Notes: a model not told the origin generated them from the sequence alone. A DNA stretch of 64,000 nucleotides from Solea solea (GCF_958295425.1 NC_081150.1:8059001-8123000), one strand, 5' to 3'; positions 12,418 to 24,065 are shown, counted from the stretch's first letter. Made by a program: numbers and translations.

Positions 12418-15400
12418 AAAAAGAAGAGAGGCGAGTTCAAATGCAGCTGAGTGAGTTTGAACACGGCTGCACCTGCCAGCATGCAGTGAGGCTTACGGGG
12501 AGGCAGAGGAAGTGGGACGTCCACTTGGCAGACCTCCAGGGCTTACTGTACAATTGTTACCACTGGAGCTGATAAGAAGAGACGGAAGAGATTCTCTTGG
12601 TTAGCTGACAAAAAAAAAAGGCCTGAGCCATGGACAGGATGTGTTTGACTTGTCTTCCTCTCAAGACAAAACTCTTGTAGCTTTAATCTCCCACATGGAG
12701 GTCAGAATGAGGAACTGTGAACGCCGAGGGATCCAGTTGTTGGCCTTAGGGCACTTCCGCAGGAATAAAGCTCCGCTTAATAGATGTTCCACTCACTAAC
12801 TGCTAATGTTACGCTCAAAAGGAATGAAAAACAAGTTCATTAAAAATGTGGACGATACACTTGTAGTAGTGCTACTCGGGGATACGCCAACAGTCGTCTC
12901 TGACAATTTCAAAATAATGAAGTGTGAGTGAACCTTAACATGAGATGGCTGTTGAAAAGCAGCATATTTTCCTGTGCTCCAAATGTCTTTGAGCATGACA
13001 GTGCGAGATTAAATCACGCTGAGAAAGAAAGTAATATCATTAAAAGTTTGCGTTTCATGGTTGACAGATATTAAAAGGGAAGAAAACTTTAAAATCCCTT
13101 GATGAAATTTCTCTTGACTCTGCTCAGAGGCTATCTGTAAATTTCACACGCACTTTGATAATTGGATAATGTGTGTGTGTGTGTTTTTTTAAATGATTCT
13201 TTAACTCCAGTATAGCAGTAGTTCCTATCATATCTTTTTAATGGGTTTCGGAAAACGGAGATAAATGGGAGGCAAAATAAGCAAAAGCAGTTTATCTTGT
13301 TGTAGCGTGAACCAATGACCTTGTTGGTTTTTAAATAACTACCTCCCATCCATGGACCATGTTGATAGTAACCATTCTGGCCTTTCTTCATTAAGTCATC
13401 CACTATCTCTACCAGTTCACACCTATGGACACTTTAGTCTGCAATTAACCTAATCCCAATCTGCACTTTGAAAAGCCAAAACACAGACAGATTATGCAAA
13501 CACTGCACAGAAAGTCTCATGGTCAAACAGGAAGTGAGAGCTGTCCTGCTGTGTTAACCATCACATCACCATACAATGATCTTTTTAAGGAATTAATTGA
13601 TTCATTCATTATTATACTATGATTAAATCCAATGCTTGTATAAATGACATGATAATACTATAACAATATTACAACCGTCCTTGGAGCTGTTCCAAAATAA
13701 TTTAATCCAACTTTTATACAGAGTCTGGTTCTGTCAAAAGATTTCTTCCTGTTAAAAGGACGCGTTTTTTTTTTCTTTCTCTCTCCACTGATGCTAAGTG
13801 CTCGCTCATTGTGTGAACTGTTGGATTTCTCATCTCCACTCTCTCTATTATATTGTAAGGTTTCTAAGCGCCTTGAGATAATGTATGTAGCGATTTGGGT
13901 CAAATTCTGTGACTAGTATATCTGCTGCTCTCGCCTGTGAGGGACGTGCCGCGGTTTGACAATTGCTTTCTAATCTTTTAGAAAGCTCTCTGGCGCTGCC
14001 ACAAGTTTTCTCTCATCTAGTTGCAAAGTGCTGATGAAAATGTTTCAAATAATACACGCTGGGAAATATGGATTTGTGACGACTATCATTCTGCATTGCG
14101 GGATTACGGTGATTGTAGATTAGAAAGCAGATTCGATTAAGCCACCGGGGTTTGGTGGAAAAGCAACTTTTGGGCACGGGAAAGCCATGACACTTTTCAG
14201 AATCATGCGTCTAACAGAGAAAAGGGAGAACCTGACCTGAGATCTCAAGTGATCACACCAAAACGACTGACTGTCAGGTGCTTGACGTATCTAAAAGTGA
14301 ACGTAAATGTCTCATTTAGCTGGTGTTTGCAGTATATATTGAAGGTGTGAGTGTGTAGGTGACAGTGACATTATACAGCCACAAATTTAAAGTTGTTTTG
14401 TGGATAAAGAATAAAGAAGCCTCCAACACATGGCCATTTCCAGCCATTTTATTTTCTTGTGAATTCTTGTTTTCTAATGCAAAAATTGTAAAATTAATAA
14501 ATTAATAAATGAACTTTTGACTACCAAACCATTCATAATACATAATACATACCTACCGGTGCGTCTCGGCAGAGCACAACCAAGCATATGTGTGTCAGCA
14601 GAGGTCCTTGCCTTGTGTCAGACCGTGAAAGAGACGTCTCACACTTTTGCGTGTGTGAGAGTGTCAGTGGTCTGTTGTCGGGAGGCTCCATAATGAGTCC
14701 CACTGTGTCTTTCCCTCTTTGAAGCAGACTGTGGGGGCCTCGTGATGTTTATCTTTTTAAATATGCTCCGTTCGTTTGTGGGGAAAAAAATGCAAACGAT
14801 AATAGTAATGTGTTCACTTGACCTTTGCACAGCTGAGGCTGAGCCTCCGTTTGGTGCGCCACGCCGTGTCTAACTCATTTGTCCTGTTATTTGTGTGCAT
14901 CCACCTGTGTGCGTGTTTGTGCGTTTAAAAATGTCGTCACGTTTGCGGGTCATTTGCACATCTGCATCTGCATGCCATCAGTTTTCTCATCTCTTGCTCT
15001 TTGAGGTCTGCAATTCATTTGGGTTTAATTTCATTTTCTGTCCATGACACTCACAATTCCTCGCGCAGAGTAAGCCCCCCCAGCTATAAGTCAACCCATG
15101 TCACGTTGAATTTCAGCAGCTACGTGTTTATCACACCAATCCAGGTTAATTCTAGTGGACCAGCAGGTGTGTGCTCACTCCCTCAGGTCTTGCAGGGCAG
15201 TGGTCAAACTCCTCACTCTCATTTCTGATTCATTTCATTTCTGCCCATGCAATCCCTTAAATCCTTTGGAGTTCTTAGTGCCGGTGGCCATGCCAGCAGA
15301 GGGAGGGGACACACTGTGGCTTATGCTGTAGAACTGCAGCACCCTAAGTGGGTGAATTATTGTCATCTAACAATTACTTTAACTGGAGATGGGAATTGAC

Positions 15401-15942
15401 GCCAAGGTCACTAGATCAAATGGGATTTGTGGATGGTACAATGTCAGTCAGATCCAGGCATCAATCCCAATCCTTTGGCGTGGGGATCCAAGCACAGCAG
15501 CAGCACAGGAATACAAGTGAGCTCACGTGTTCTCTCACTATTCAAACATGGCTTTAATGCCTCTGCTTTAACGATGAGCAAATACTCACAATGGATACAA
15601 GACTGATCGATCACTCGATTGGATATTGAAAAAAGCAAAAGCGAAATGTTTATTTATTTTAAATAAATAAATAAAAAATTCACATTATATGCTTCCAGAG
15701 CCGACTGTTAAAATGTGGGCTGTTCCATTTTCTTCTTTGTGGGAGATCAGATGGTAAATGCATCAGCACTAATGCGTAAAATGGTAAAAGCTTGGTAGTT
15801 AGTAAATTTAAAAAAATTGACTGAATCAGACTGTTATCTCACTGGCAGATACTCAAGACTGAAATCAGCAATTTTGCCATATGCACTGTGGTCAACAGCA
15901 AGCTTCAGTGTTGTCACCCTTCCTCGTGTATTTCTCCCTTAC
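12418..15942. other. Probable intron sequence downstream of the first coding exon; no further exon found
   Basis: If the minus-strand gene is real, this is its intron 2 or beyond. I looked for minus-strand acceptor and donor pairs around open frames and found none that I would defend. Small exons could be missed by eye. Confidence 0.4.
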
Positions 15943-16488
15943 CTCGTACTCCACGTACTCCTCCTCCTCTACCTCGTAGGAAACCGTCTGAATCTTGATG
16001 TTTTCGCCGTCCTCCATCAGCTTCGTCTGAGGATCCTCTGTGCCAGGTGTGTCCGCCCCTACGCTGATGGACGCCTCCTTGGCCTTCTTCTCGGTGAACG
16101 TGGTCTCGCAGCACTCACTTTTGTATTCCTTAGCCTTGATGCTGCCGCTGTCCTCTTTGTAAAGGATGAAGTTGGGCCTGTAGAAGGCCTCTACGGCCAG
16201 ATGCAGCGAGGTGGCGTCCAAAAGTTGCTGGGCTTTCACCTTCCCGTTGGTGCTGTAACCTCCGCTGCTCGCAACAGTGCTGTTATTTACTTTACCTCCT
16301 CCTCCTCCTCCTCCTCCTTCTCCTCCTTCTCCACCTCCACCACCACCTCCTCCACCTCCTCCTCCAGCCAAATAATTCATAATGTTTTCCTGGTACTGGT
16401 TATTATGGAAGTCCCCCCCATAACCGTTGACCATATGCTTACTGTTTTTGTCCAACAACGGGTTCTGGAGCTCACTGAGGTTCTCCAT
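15943..16488 (-). CDS. First coding exon (182 codons) of an unrecognised acidic, glycine-tract protein
   Basis: I do not recognise this protein. The frame opens with ATG at 16488 (MENLSELQNPLLDKNSKHMV...) and stays open for 182 codons to a donor GAG|GTAAGG at 15943/15942, in phase 0. Reading on past the donor meets a stop at about 15892, so the exon boundary is the better end. Residues 1-41 are polar and Asn-rich. Residues 42-65 are a tract of 22 glycines with two glutamates. Residues 66-150 are mixed, with a Cys pair (SECCETTF) and a hydrophobic patch (FYRPNFILYK). Residues 151-182 are acidic and end YEVEEEEYVEYE. There is no signal peptide or membrane segment, which suggests a cytoplasmic or cytoskeletal protein (inference). 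The frame can be pushed two codons upstream only through a GTG; the ATG is preferred. No later exon was found to the left, so the C-terminus is unknown. That this is a real exon is likely; its function is open. Confidence 0.75.
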
Positions 16489-16528
16489 AGCCACAGGGGA
16501 TAAAAAGTGAGCAGGAGGAGCTTCTGGG

Positions 16529-16537
16529 TATTTTATA
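16529..16537 (-). promoter_or_regulatory. TATAAAATA sequence 41 bp upstream of the main ATG
   Basis: A good TATA consensus on the minus strand, close enough to the ATG at 16488 to give a transcript with a leader of roughly 15 nt. It could be an alternative promoter that omits exon 1 and the upstream open frame, or a chance match inside exon 2. Confidence 0.25.
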
Positions 16538-16861
16538 GATGAAAGAGCAAAGAGCGGGAGAAAGGCTCCTCTGTGATTTGTCGCCAGTCAATTTGGTTAT
16601 ATCAGTCAGAACGCAGCACTGTCAGACCTACAGGAGAAAAAACAACAACAACAGAGAAACAAGGGGGTTTAAAACTTGCAGGGATAATTCAGTTTGACAT
16701 TTAGCAGCAGGTAGTTTGATGACAATTTACCAAACACAGGCTCAAAACAAAATGTGTCTGTTGCTCCCTCAGCAGCAACAACTTCAAATGCATTTCACTT
16801 TGTCCAGACCTGCACCCTGCAGGGCATTTAAGGAAGTCCCTCAGTCTAAATACATGAGCCA

Positions 16862-16880
16862 ACACACACACACACACACA
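16862..16880 (+). repeat. (CA)n microsatellite
   Basis: About nine CA units, immediately left of the TTAGGG-like repeat. Confidence 0.85.
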
Positions 16881-16916
16881 ATAATATGTCACTGTACACA
16901 TGCATGTTTGTCTGTG

Positions 16917-17100
16917 TGAGGACATTTTGACCTTGTGGGGACATTTTGTCTAGGTCTCACAACTTTAGAGGGCTTTTTCAGGGTTAAGACCTGGTTTTAA
17001 GGTTAGGGTTGGGGAAAGGGTTGGGCACTTATTTGTGGTGGTTAAGGTTATGGTAAGAATGGGCTAGGGAATGCATTATGTCTATGTCGATGTGTCCTTA
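16917..17100 (+). repeat. TTAGGG-like interspersed repeat beside CA/GT microsatellites
   Basis: GTGAGGACATTTTGACC and GTGGGGACATTTTGTC are followed by AGGGTTAAGACCTGGTTTTA, GGTTAGGGTTGGGGAAAGGG, GGTTAAGGTTATGG and GCTAGGGAATGCATTATG. It is a dispersed fish repeat, not a true telomere array. A shorter relative lies at 48028-48075. Confidence 0.5.
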
Positions 17101-17123
17101 CTACGATATAAAAACATGGTTGT

Positions 17124-17128
<5 letters not shown>

Positions 17129-17155
<27 letters not shown>
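17129..17155 (+). repeat. (GT)n microsatellite
   Basis: About 13 GT units to the right of the TTAGGG-like repeat, a usual partner of that repeat in fish. Confidence 0.9.
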
Positions 17156-17156
<1 letters not shown>

Positions 17157-17363
17157 ACAATTGTTTGGGGTATTTTTTTCACGTCATGAATCGGATGAGG
17201 CCTCTTGCACAGGTACAGCTCAGAGGGGCTGTATTCTTCCATCTGAGCAAATACATTTATGTTGAAATGACTTTAAAACTTAATTTACAACATGACAATC
17301 GATCCACAGTAGATTGGAGACGAGCTGAATTAAAAAAAAACAACACAGTTGACACTGGACACA

Positions 17364-17402
17364 GTATGATGATGATGATAATGATGATGACGACGATGGA
17401 TC
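17364..17402 (+). repeat. (ATG)n imperfect trinucleotide run
   Basis: ATGATGATGATAATGATGAT then GACGACGATGGA. It yields a methionine-rich chance frame. Confidence 0.8.
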
Positions 17403-17565
17403 AATGACAACAAGTTCACTGAAATGGCCGAGTCTTTGTTATTTCTTAGGAAAGAAAGGAATAACTGAATGTCTAATCATGTCAGTGAATCAGTATCAGT
17501 CAGGCTTGATTGCTCTTTGGTATCCTAGACACTCCAAATCAAGATCTGTTTATTAATATACAAAC

Positions 17566-17588
17566 ATATATTTATATATATATATATT

Positions 17589-17629
<41 letters not shown>
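17566..17629 (+). repeat. TA-rich microsatellite
   Basis: ATATTTATATATATAT units then a pure TA run. Confidence 0.9.
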
Positions 17630-20600
17630 TATAAATCCAGTAGTATATTTAAATGTTAGCTATTAAATTCAATAACTCAGTCCCTGCTGCATTTATTTCT
17701 TAAATTATCATGACATTATTCCCCCCCACACAACAAAATAATGCTGTTTTCCATAAAGCCGGCAAGTGTGACATTTAAGCATTAATAATGGCGTTGTGCA
17801 AACATTTGTATACAAGTCAGTCTTCCAAACTCATAGTGGGCGTAGTATTGATCAAGATCTTATGACATATCATAGCAGCCATGCAGTGGAATACTAATAC
17901 TCGCTCGCCCTGCAGAGAACAGACAAATATGCCTCTTACTCTATATTTAACCGTCAAAATGATCGAAACCCATTTCTCTCCCTCTTACTTTCACGCTGCA
18001 AAAATAACCTAGAGGTCTCTGCTTCTCGGCTAGCACATTTACCCTTTGTCTGATTAATCTGTGTTTAAAATAGAAATGCTAAAAGCAGATTGTTTTTGTG
18101 GGGTCCTGACACCAGTCACGTCTGACTGGCACACTGCAGCATTTCCAAACCCATGAGGAAGAGGTATTTCCAATTGAGCACAACAAGCTTACACATAATG
18201 CATAATTACACTGTGCCACTGGGATATGGATAATAGCTTTATGGCTCACAGGCTAATAATAAGTTGCACACTGATCATCTTCTAGATGATTTGAGACATA
18301 CATTTAACTTTTATCGTATATGGTGGTGTGAGGATTTAAATGAAGCAAAGAAGAATCTACGGATGCGAGGCGGAGGCGGGGTTACGTCGCTACCTGTAAC
18401 GTAACCTGGCTCTTCATATTCTGCGTATATGCCTCTCGCTAATAATGATTCCTTGCAATGTCAGGCTTTTGAGAATATCTTTGTCACTCATTCCCAGCCT
18501 AATATAAAACTCATAAAACTCATATAAAAATCACACTATCTCTGGCCGGCCCAAAGCTTCGCTTCCCTCCTCGCTCGCTTTACTTGTGCAGCTCTCCCGG
18601 TAATTCATGAGAATGTTATTAATATTATTAATTCTGTGCGCACATTATACCTTTTTCTCCCTGTGTGTAAGCATTCTGGTTTTATATTTACTCTAATCTT
18701 GACTTCCTAATTAGATTTCCTTCTCCTTCTTCCTTCTTTTTTATATTTACATCCTTTTATATCTATTTCATCGTTTCTCTTTGCAGTTTTTGTTTGCAGT
18801 CGTTTTTGCCTTTTTCATGTTTTCTCCCCATTAATAAAATATGCCCCGTGCTCCAAGGCTTCCAGGAGCTCACTAAGCACCGGACAGCCAACAAAGTTTT
18901 GTGTGGTTCCTCCCTGTAGGACCTCCTGTGCCTGGATGTGCTGACATTGTTGTTCCACACCAGCGCACCGTGTGGTCCGTGCACTGCACAGCTCCAGGCA
19001 ACGCACACGCGTGTGATTCTAGAAAATGGGAGTTTGAAAATGCCTCGTGTTTGACTAAAGATGGTCAGGTGCTGAGGTTGCAGTTGAGTTTATATGCTGC
19101 TTGTACGTGTTGTACATGGCTGCTTTGTCTGGGCCACGATGATATGTGGCATCTGCCCCCATTCACATCCGTAGGGATACCGTTTGTGTGTCTCTCACTA
19201 CATGCACTACTGTGAGAATGAAATATGAATTTGACCTATATTAAAAACAAGAAATCACATGGTGATTAGTGTTTACATCGTTGTCATGGTTAAATTGTGT
19301 AAAAAGTAATGTCACCTGAGGAGGGTGTTCATGCATCGTGCAGGCTCAGGAATCCTCAGATTACCTCTGATCGTGTTTTGGTGATCGAAAGATGACTTCA
19401 GCGCCAAGTGATGGCGTTTAGATTAGATCAGGACGGACGTTAAGACCATGTTTTGGACACAGCCTGAGGTGTTCTTCGGCAAAACTACACTGACATCTGC
19501 AGGGCTGAGCACCTGCTGTGATATTCTCATGAGACATCAAGACAGAGTTCATGATTGGGATCAGCAACGTTCTCTGTTTTGGATGCTTTTAATTGGGTGC
19601 CGAAAGCGAGACAAGGACACCGCACGTCCTTGTCTCCCTGAGATTTAAAAAATGTCAGAGTGTCTGCTCTTCATAGTAAAAGTATAGCCACTTCAGTCAG
19701 AGTGCCCCAAGAATAGCATTTACCATCAATAATCACTAGTTCATTAACACTGACGCACAACTGTGATTATGACATGTGACAGACGGGGGACTAAGTTACC
19801 TCCACTCCTCAGTTTAGATGTGATGTTGTATTTCTGTAGATCAGAGGTGATTGCCAAACAGCAACAACACACGCTCAGGCGTCTTCCTTATTTACTCTTC
19901 ATTAAAGGTTTTCCAAAATAGACCTCGCATTGAAACCGGATCAATGCTAATAAACTCGCTCTCTGACAGCATCTGAGGAAGCAACAAGCGGCGGCTCTCA
20001 TTATATGTCTTCCTCTAAGAACTTCCTCGAAGATACTTCCAACATTCTGCACAAGCTGACACTGGATTACTTTTCCTGTAATTACTCACAGTTGCTCTGA
20101 CAAATCTGTATGTTGTTGTCACGCTTCCATTTCCATGGGCGCTGTGTTGTCGGTGCCTTTTCTAGTAAACGACAGTATAAACGGGACTAAGCCATTCGGT
20201 GTATTCAGCGCAGCAATGTAGGACACCTCATAATCTGTGCATGTGAATACTCCGCGTGTGTGTACATGTCTGTTTATCGGCCTTTGTGTTTCAGGCGTTC
20301 TCTCCTGTGAGCAAGATATATGTGCCTGAGTGGGCAGATGACTTTGTGGGAGAGAAGCAACACCCAAAAAAGAGAGAGGGAGAGACACACGGGGGACAAG
20401 AAAGCGAGAGATGATACTTGTGTCGAGTGCACTGAGGCATGTTGGTCGACTTCACTGGCTGCGAGGCATAAATAGCTGGGAGGTGCAGCTGAAAGTGAAT
20501 GAGGCAGAGCAAACGCCACTCGTGAGGAAAACAATTCAGCACGACAGAGATGGCACAAGTGCAAGCCCGTGTGCTGCAGTGCCGCTGAGCCCCGAGCTGT

Positions 20601-22066
20601 CTGACAGGGGGCTAATAGATTAGTGAACAACCTGTAAGCATCCAGGTGCAGGAGGGTATGAATGAGGCCGTGGCACTGCTAACATGCCAGCCTCTCCGAT
20701 ACGTCGCTGCGCTCCAACCCCATTAGACTACAGTCAGCACACTCGGTTTGCCTGTGTCAGCCAATTGCCAATCAACCTCACACCTCTGACCCTGAATCCG
20801 AAAGCTGGTATTATCAGCCAAGGCTGGAGGCCAGCTTGGTGCGATGCAGCTGAATACCAATGTATTTCGGCTGTCGGCCATGTTCACCAGCCGATTGCAT
20901 TCAGACTGTGTCTCTCACAGCTTTTCCTGGACACCGCACGACGAGAGCTGCTCGTGCTGCTCGACAACAACAACTTCATCTTCCTGTAATCTCATTTTGA
21001 AGGCAGGGCTGGTTTATAATACACATAATGAGGTAACGCCAAGTTGTTATTGATGATCACACAATAGCACAATTTCTAAAAGTTTATTGCCCAAAATACA
21101 TGCTATTAACAGAAACAGGTTAAATTAGCAGTTGCTATTTTACTTCAGATAGTAACGGTGTTTCTTTCATTGTCATCTGCAATCCAAGGTTTTGAAAAGA
21201 CATTTTTCAGTTGAAGGAATGTTAATTTGAAGGCTCACGTTTGTGCTGTGTCATGTTCTGAGAGGCTCTAGTCATTCTGGCCCGGCATTTTATTATTCTC
21301 TCTAATGTTATTACAGCACTAGCTGAGTGAACCCTGACTAAGCAAAACTGTAAGAACAAAAACATTTTATTTTCTTCTTGGCCTGATTGTATGTATTTCA
21401 TTATTAGCAGGGGCAGCTACATTTCAGCTTATGGACCACTGTTCCATTCAGTTCGGATGAATGTGCGACTGACGGACTAACTGACATGTGACGGGCACTG
21501 ATTTTGGAATCAAGAAATGTGTCATTTAATTTTTGGTTTGAGGAATGAGGGAAAAAATGTCAATTATCAACACATCACAATACAAAACAAGTGGATCGTG
21601 ACAAAATCACGTCATGCCAGCACGACTGCACTATTCCACATCCAAGGATGCGTGAAAAATGTCACAATCCACTTGAAAGTAATCTGAATCCCATTAGTCA
21701 TTGTTGATACTCCTGTCAATCTCAGGAAGCGATAAAACATTTAACTCAGAGTGGACACAGTCAAGACTCCCTGGAGTCTTATGAAGCACCACGATTGTGT
21801 CACTCGCTTTAGTGGTTTTTTTTCTTTTTTATCTCCACGTCTCTGTCACGTGTTTGAAAAATGTTCCTTGATGTCTAAATCTGCCAGTGGAAATCTCAGC
21901 CGCACATTTGCATAATTCAGTGTGGTCGCTGTCAGCGGCAGTTAGTACACTGTTGCTAGAGTAGTTTGCTGATAATGATAGACATGCTCTGTCTAAGTTG
22001 ACTTCCTCCACTGTTATTACATATGTTCTCCACGAGCTGATGGCAAGACGAGGCTTTACAGTCAGA

Positions 22067-22079
22067 CAGATAGATAGAC

Positions 22080-22110
<31 letters not shown>
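22067..22110 (+). repeat. (GATA)n microsatellite
   Basis: CAGATAGATAGACAGATAGA followed by pure GATA units. Confidence 0.9.
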
Positions 22111-22473
22111 GCTATTGTACTGCACGTTCCAAACAATACTTCATATTCTACTGCAAGGATGACATCCTTAACCACAACTTTTAGCTTTGTTCTTGATTTA
22201 AATAGGATTCATTGTTCAGCATTAACAGATTTGTTAGGGTTGCTTTAATTAACTGCTAAATGAACGGCTAATTATTGCTGCCTTGTACGTTGTTCTTCAT
22301 TATATGTGTCTACTCTCCCCGGATGTTATTTTTCATTGTTGTTGTTGTTTGTCCGATTGTACGTGTGATGGTGCTAAATGACCCCATTTTTCGATGTAGG
22401 TCTCGCTTGTAAAAGAGATTTTAAGATTTCTTAGTCAAGTGAATGTGAAATGAAGAACAAACTAGATTGCTAG

Positions 22474-22474
<1 letters not shown>

Positions 22475-22511
<37 letters not shown>
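22475..22511 (+). repeat. (AAT)n microsatellite
   Basis: About 12 AAT units. Confidence 0.9.
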
Positions 22512-22513
<2 letters not shown>

Positions 22514-22781
22514 TCTCATTTACTGATTGTGAGTCGACGAACAGAGGTGTATCATTTCCATCAGTTAGGGCTGCGGTTCAGACTGGAATCAGAAGTGACA
22601 TCACGACATATGACTTGTGCTGCCCCAGGTGTTGCAGGCACCAGGGGTTGATCACAGTGAAAGTGATGGGATTGATTGCTTTGTGTGTGTGTGTGTGTGT
22701 GTGATCCACAGTCATTATTATCACTTTAAAAACATCCAGAATGCAGACAGTCAACCACTCCTTTTACTGCTCTTTGTTATT

Positions 22782-22803
22782 CCCCCCCCCCCCCCCCCCC
22801 CCC
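22782..22803 (+). repeat. 22-base poly-C run
   Basis: A pure C run after a pyrimidine-rich stretch. Confidence 0.9.
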
Positions 22804-22960
22804 TTTTGCCTTTCTTTGTTTTTCTGGGGGAGGTTTAAGTGTTTCCTTGAATGCGAGCCAACAGCGTTGACTAATCTCTCAACAAAAAAATGGCATTATT
22901 ATAGTTCACAGCCCACACACAGTGATTTGATGAGTTCATGCCACGAGCTCATCAGTCACA

Positions 22961-22982
22961 AACACACACACACACACACACA
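22961..22982 (+). repeat. (AC)11 microsatellite
   Basis: Uninterrupted AC units in proposed intron 1. Confidence 0.9.
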
Positions 22983-23293
22983 CTGAGACAATGAGAGAGC
23001 AGGATTTATGCTCCAGCAGTCGCAGGTGGAAACATTGTGCAGAGTTCATTATCGACCCTCTTCCACACACACACACATAGCAATGCGACATATTCACCTC
23101 ACATTTCACATTTGATATATAAAACAATAAGAATAATAATAGCAATTCACTCCTTAGATTATTAGTTTACCGCGTTCAACTACTTGTAAACAGCACGTAC
23201 ACACACGCGCCCTACTGTAAAGCAACTGTAAACAAAACTAAAGAGGGACATTTAAAGGGGGGGGGGGATAATGTGTTGAAATGATTGTCTTAC

Positions 23294-23397
23294 CGTTGAC
23301 TTCTTGACAGTCCAAATATTGTGTGGAAGACGCGAACACTCGCCTGTCCCCGCCTGCACATGATGGCTTTGTCTCCGGGTTTCTCAGACTTTCTCAT
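23294..23397 (-). CDS. Candidate upstream open frame in the 5' leader (5' part)
   Basis: An ATG at 23397 opens a frame of 34 codons plus two bases (MRKSEKPGDKAIMCRRGQAS...) that runs into the donor at 23294. If spliced to the acceptor at 16627, it continues as R-S-D-S-A-A-F and stops at TGA in exon 2, 41 codons in all and well before the main ATG at 16488. Such a frame would be expected to lower translation of the main protein; this is general knowledge of upstream frames, not something seen here. The peptide matches nothing I know. It depends on the splice model and may be chance. Confidence 0.3.
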
Positions 23398-23520
23398 TTG
23401 AAGAAATAGCCAGTCACTTCTGACGAACAGGTCTCCGCTGCGCGAGGAGACAGCGCCGTCACGCGCTCCTAATCTCTCTCTCTCTCTCCCCTTTTCGCTC
23501 TCTCTCTCTTTATCTCTTTA
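23294..23520 (-). other. Candidate non-coding first exon of the same minus-strand gene
   Basis: A consensus donor on the minus strand, AACG|GTAAGACAA, sits at 23294/23293. The sequence upstream of it (23300-23480) is richer in CpG than its surroundings and carries a GA-rich leader. A TATA-like GTATTTAAAG at 23547-23556 would place the transcription start near 23520. The pairing with the 16627 acceptor, across an intron of about 6.7 kb, is inferred from strand, order and matching sites. The start is approximate. Confidence 0.45.
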
Positions 23521-23544
23521 TCTCTCTCTCTCTCTCTCTCTCTC
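23476..23544 (+). repeat. CT-rich tract in the candidate promoter/leader
   Basis: Runs of CTCTCT separated by CCCCTTTTCG and TTTATCTCTTTATC, which is GA-rich on the gene's strand. A second pure CT run is at 23632-23659. GA/CT tracts are frequent near fish promoters (general knowledge). Confidence 0.85.
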
Positions 23545-23546
23545 CT

Positions 23547-23573
23547 CTTTAAATACGAAGGTCTCTACCCAAT
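23547..23573 (-). promoter_or_regulatory. TATA-like box and nearby CCAAT motif upstream of candidate exon 1
   Basis: GTATTTAAAG (minus strand, 23547-23556) lies about 30 bp before the proposed start. A CCAAT pentamer, on the plus strand, is at 23569-23573. Both are short motifs, so the support comes mainly from their position beside the CpG-richer leader and its donor. Confidence 0.35.
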
Positions 23574-23840
23574 AACCCGTTTACCTTGTGAGTCGACTCA
23601 AATGTTTTCGCCGCCGCAAAGTTAGACCGCCCTCTCTCTCTCTCTCTCTCTCTCTCTCGCTCTCTCATCCTTGTGTGAGAACATTCAGAGAGAGGATGGA
23701 GAGAAGAGGAAGAGGAGGAGGAGGAGGAGGAGAGTCCAACATCCATCCTCCAATGAACATTTCAAGTGTGTGAAGTGGACTGAGTTACTGAGCGTTTACA
23801 GTCTCCACGCTTGATGTCAGACACTGTAGTTCATGCATTG

Positions 23841-23842
<2 letters not shown>

Positions 23843-23871
<29 letters not shown>
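23843..23871 (+). repeat. 29-base poly-G run
   Basis: Uninterrupted G run directly left of the retroelement tail at 23880. The length is likely variable and hard to sequence. Confidence 0.9.
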
Positions 23872-23879
23872 AATATTAT

Positions 23880-24065
23880 TCACCTGGAACAAGGGCCTTT
23901 CTGCATGTTCTCCCCGTGTGTGTGGGTGTTTTTTTTCTCCAGCTTCCTCCCACAGTCCAAAAACATGCAATATGGGGATTAGGTAAATTGGACACTCTAA
24001 GGTGTGATTGTGAGGGTGGATGTTTGTGTCCCTGTGATGGAGGATAAAGCGGTAGAAGATGGATG
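23880..24065 (+). repeat. 3' tail of a non-LTR retroelement (L2-like), plus strand
   Basis: Contains TGCATGTTCTCCCCGTGTGT, CAGCTTCCTCCCACAGTCCA and the ending GGAGGATAAAGCGGTAGAAG then ATGGATGGA. This is a very common fish retroelement tail. The same ending occurs reversed at 41044 and 41335 and, diverged, at 48280. There is no coding part. Confidence 0.6.

Larger units (their letters stand above)
15943..16627 (-). other. Exon 2 of the minus-strand gene: 139 nt of 5' leader plus coding part
   Basis: On the minus strand a long pyrimidine run (GTTGTTGTTGTTTTTTCTCC) leads into CCTGTAG|GTCTGAC, a textbook acceptor, so the exon starts at 16627. It ends at the GAG|GTAAGG donor at 15943. Having both sites around a 182-codon frame is the main support for the gene model. 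A TATAAAATA sequence lies inside the exon at 16529-16537, which allows an alternative internal promoter. Confidence 0.65.
16628..23293 (-). other. Proposed intron 1; no other gene seen
   Basis: This stretch separates the two proposed exons. It holds CA/GT microsatellites, a TTAGGG-like repeat, TA, GATA and AAT runs, a 22-base C run at 22782-22803, and otherwise AT-rich unique-looking sequence. Open frames here, such as 20274-20630 on the minus strand, show no recognisable protein and no convincing splice context. Confidence 0.4.

Noticed and set aside
15817..16503. 228-codon plus-strand open frame
   Set aside because: It lies antisense over the 182-codon exon. Its Ser/Leu/Val-rich run is the mirror of the glycine tract, it has no domain, and it reads through the splice sites of the minus-strand gene.
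16980..17060. Interstitial telomere array
   Set aside because: The TTAGGG-like units are few and irregular and match the layout of a dispersed fish repeat, not a telomere fusion.
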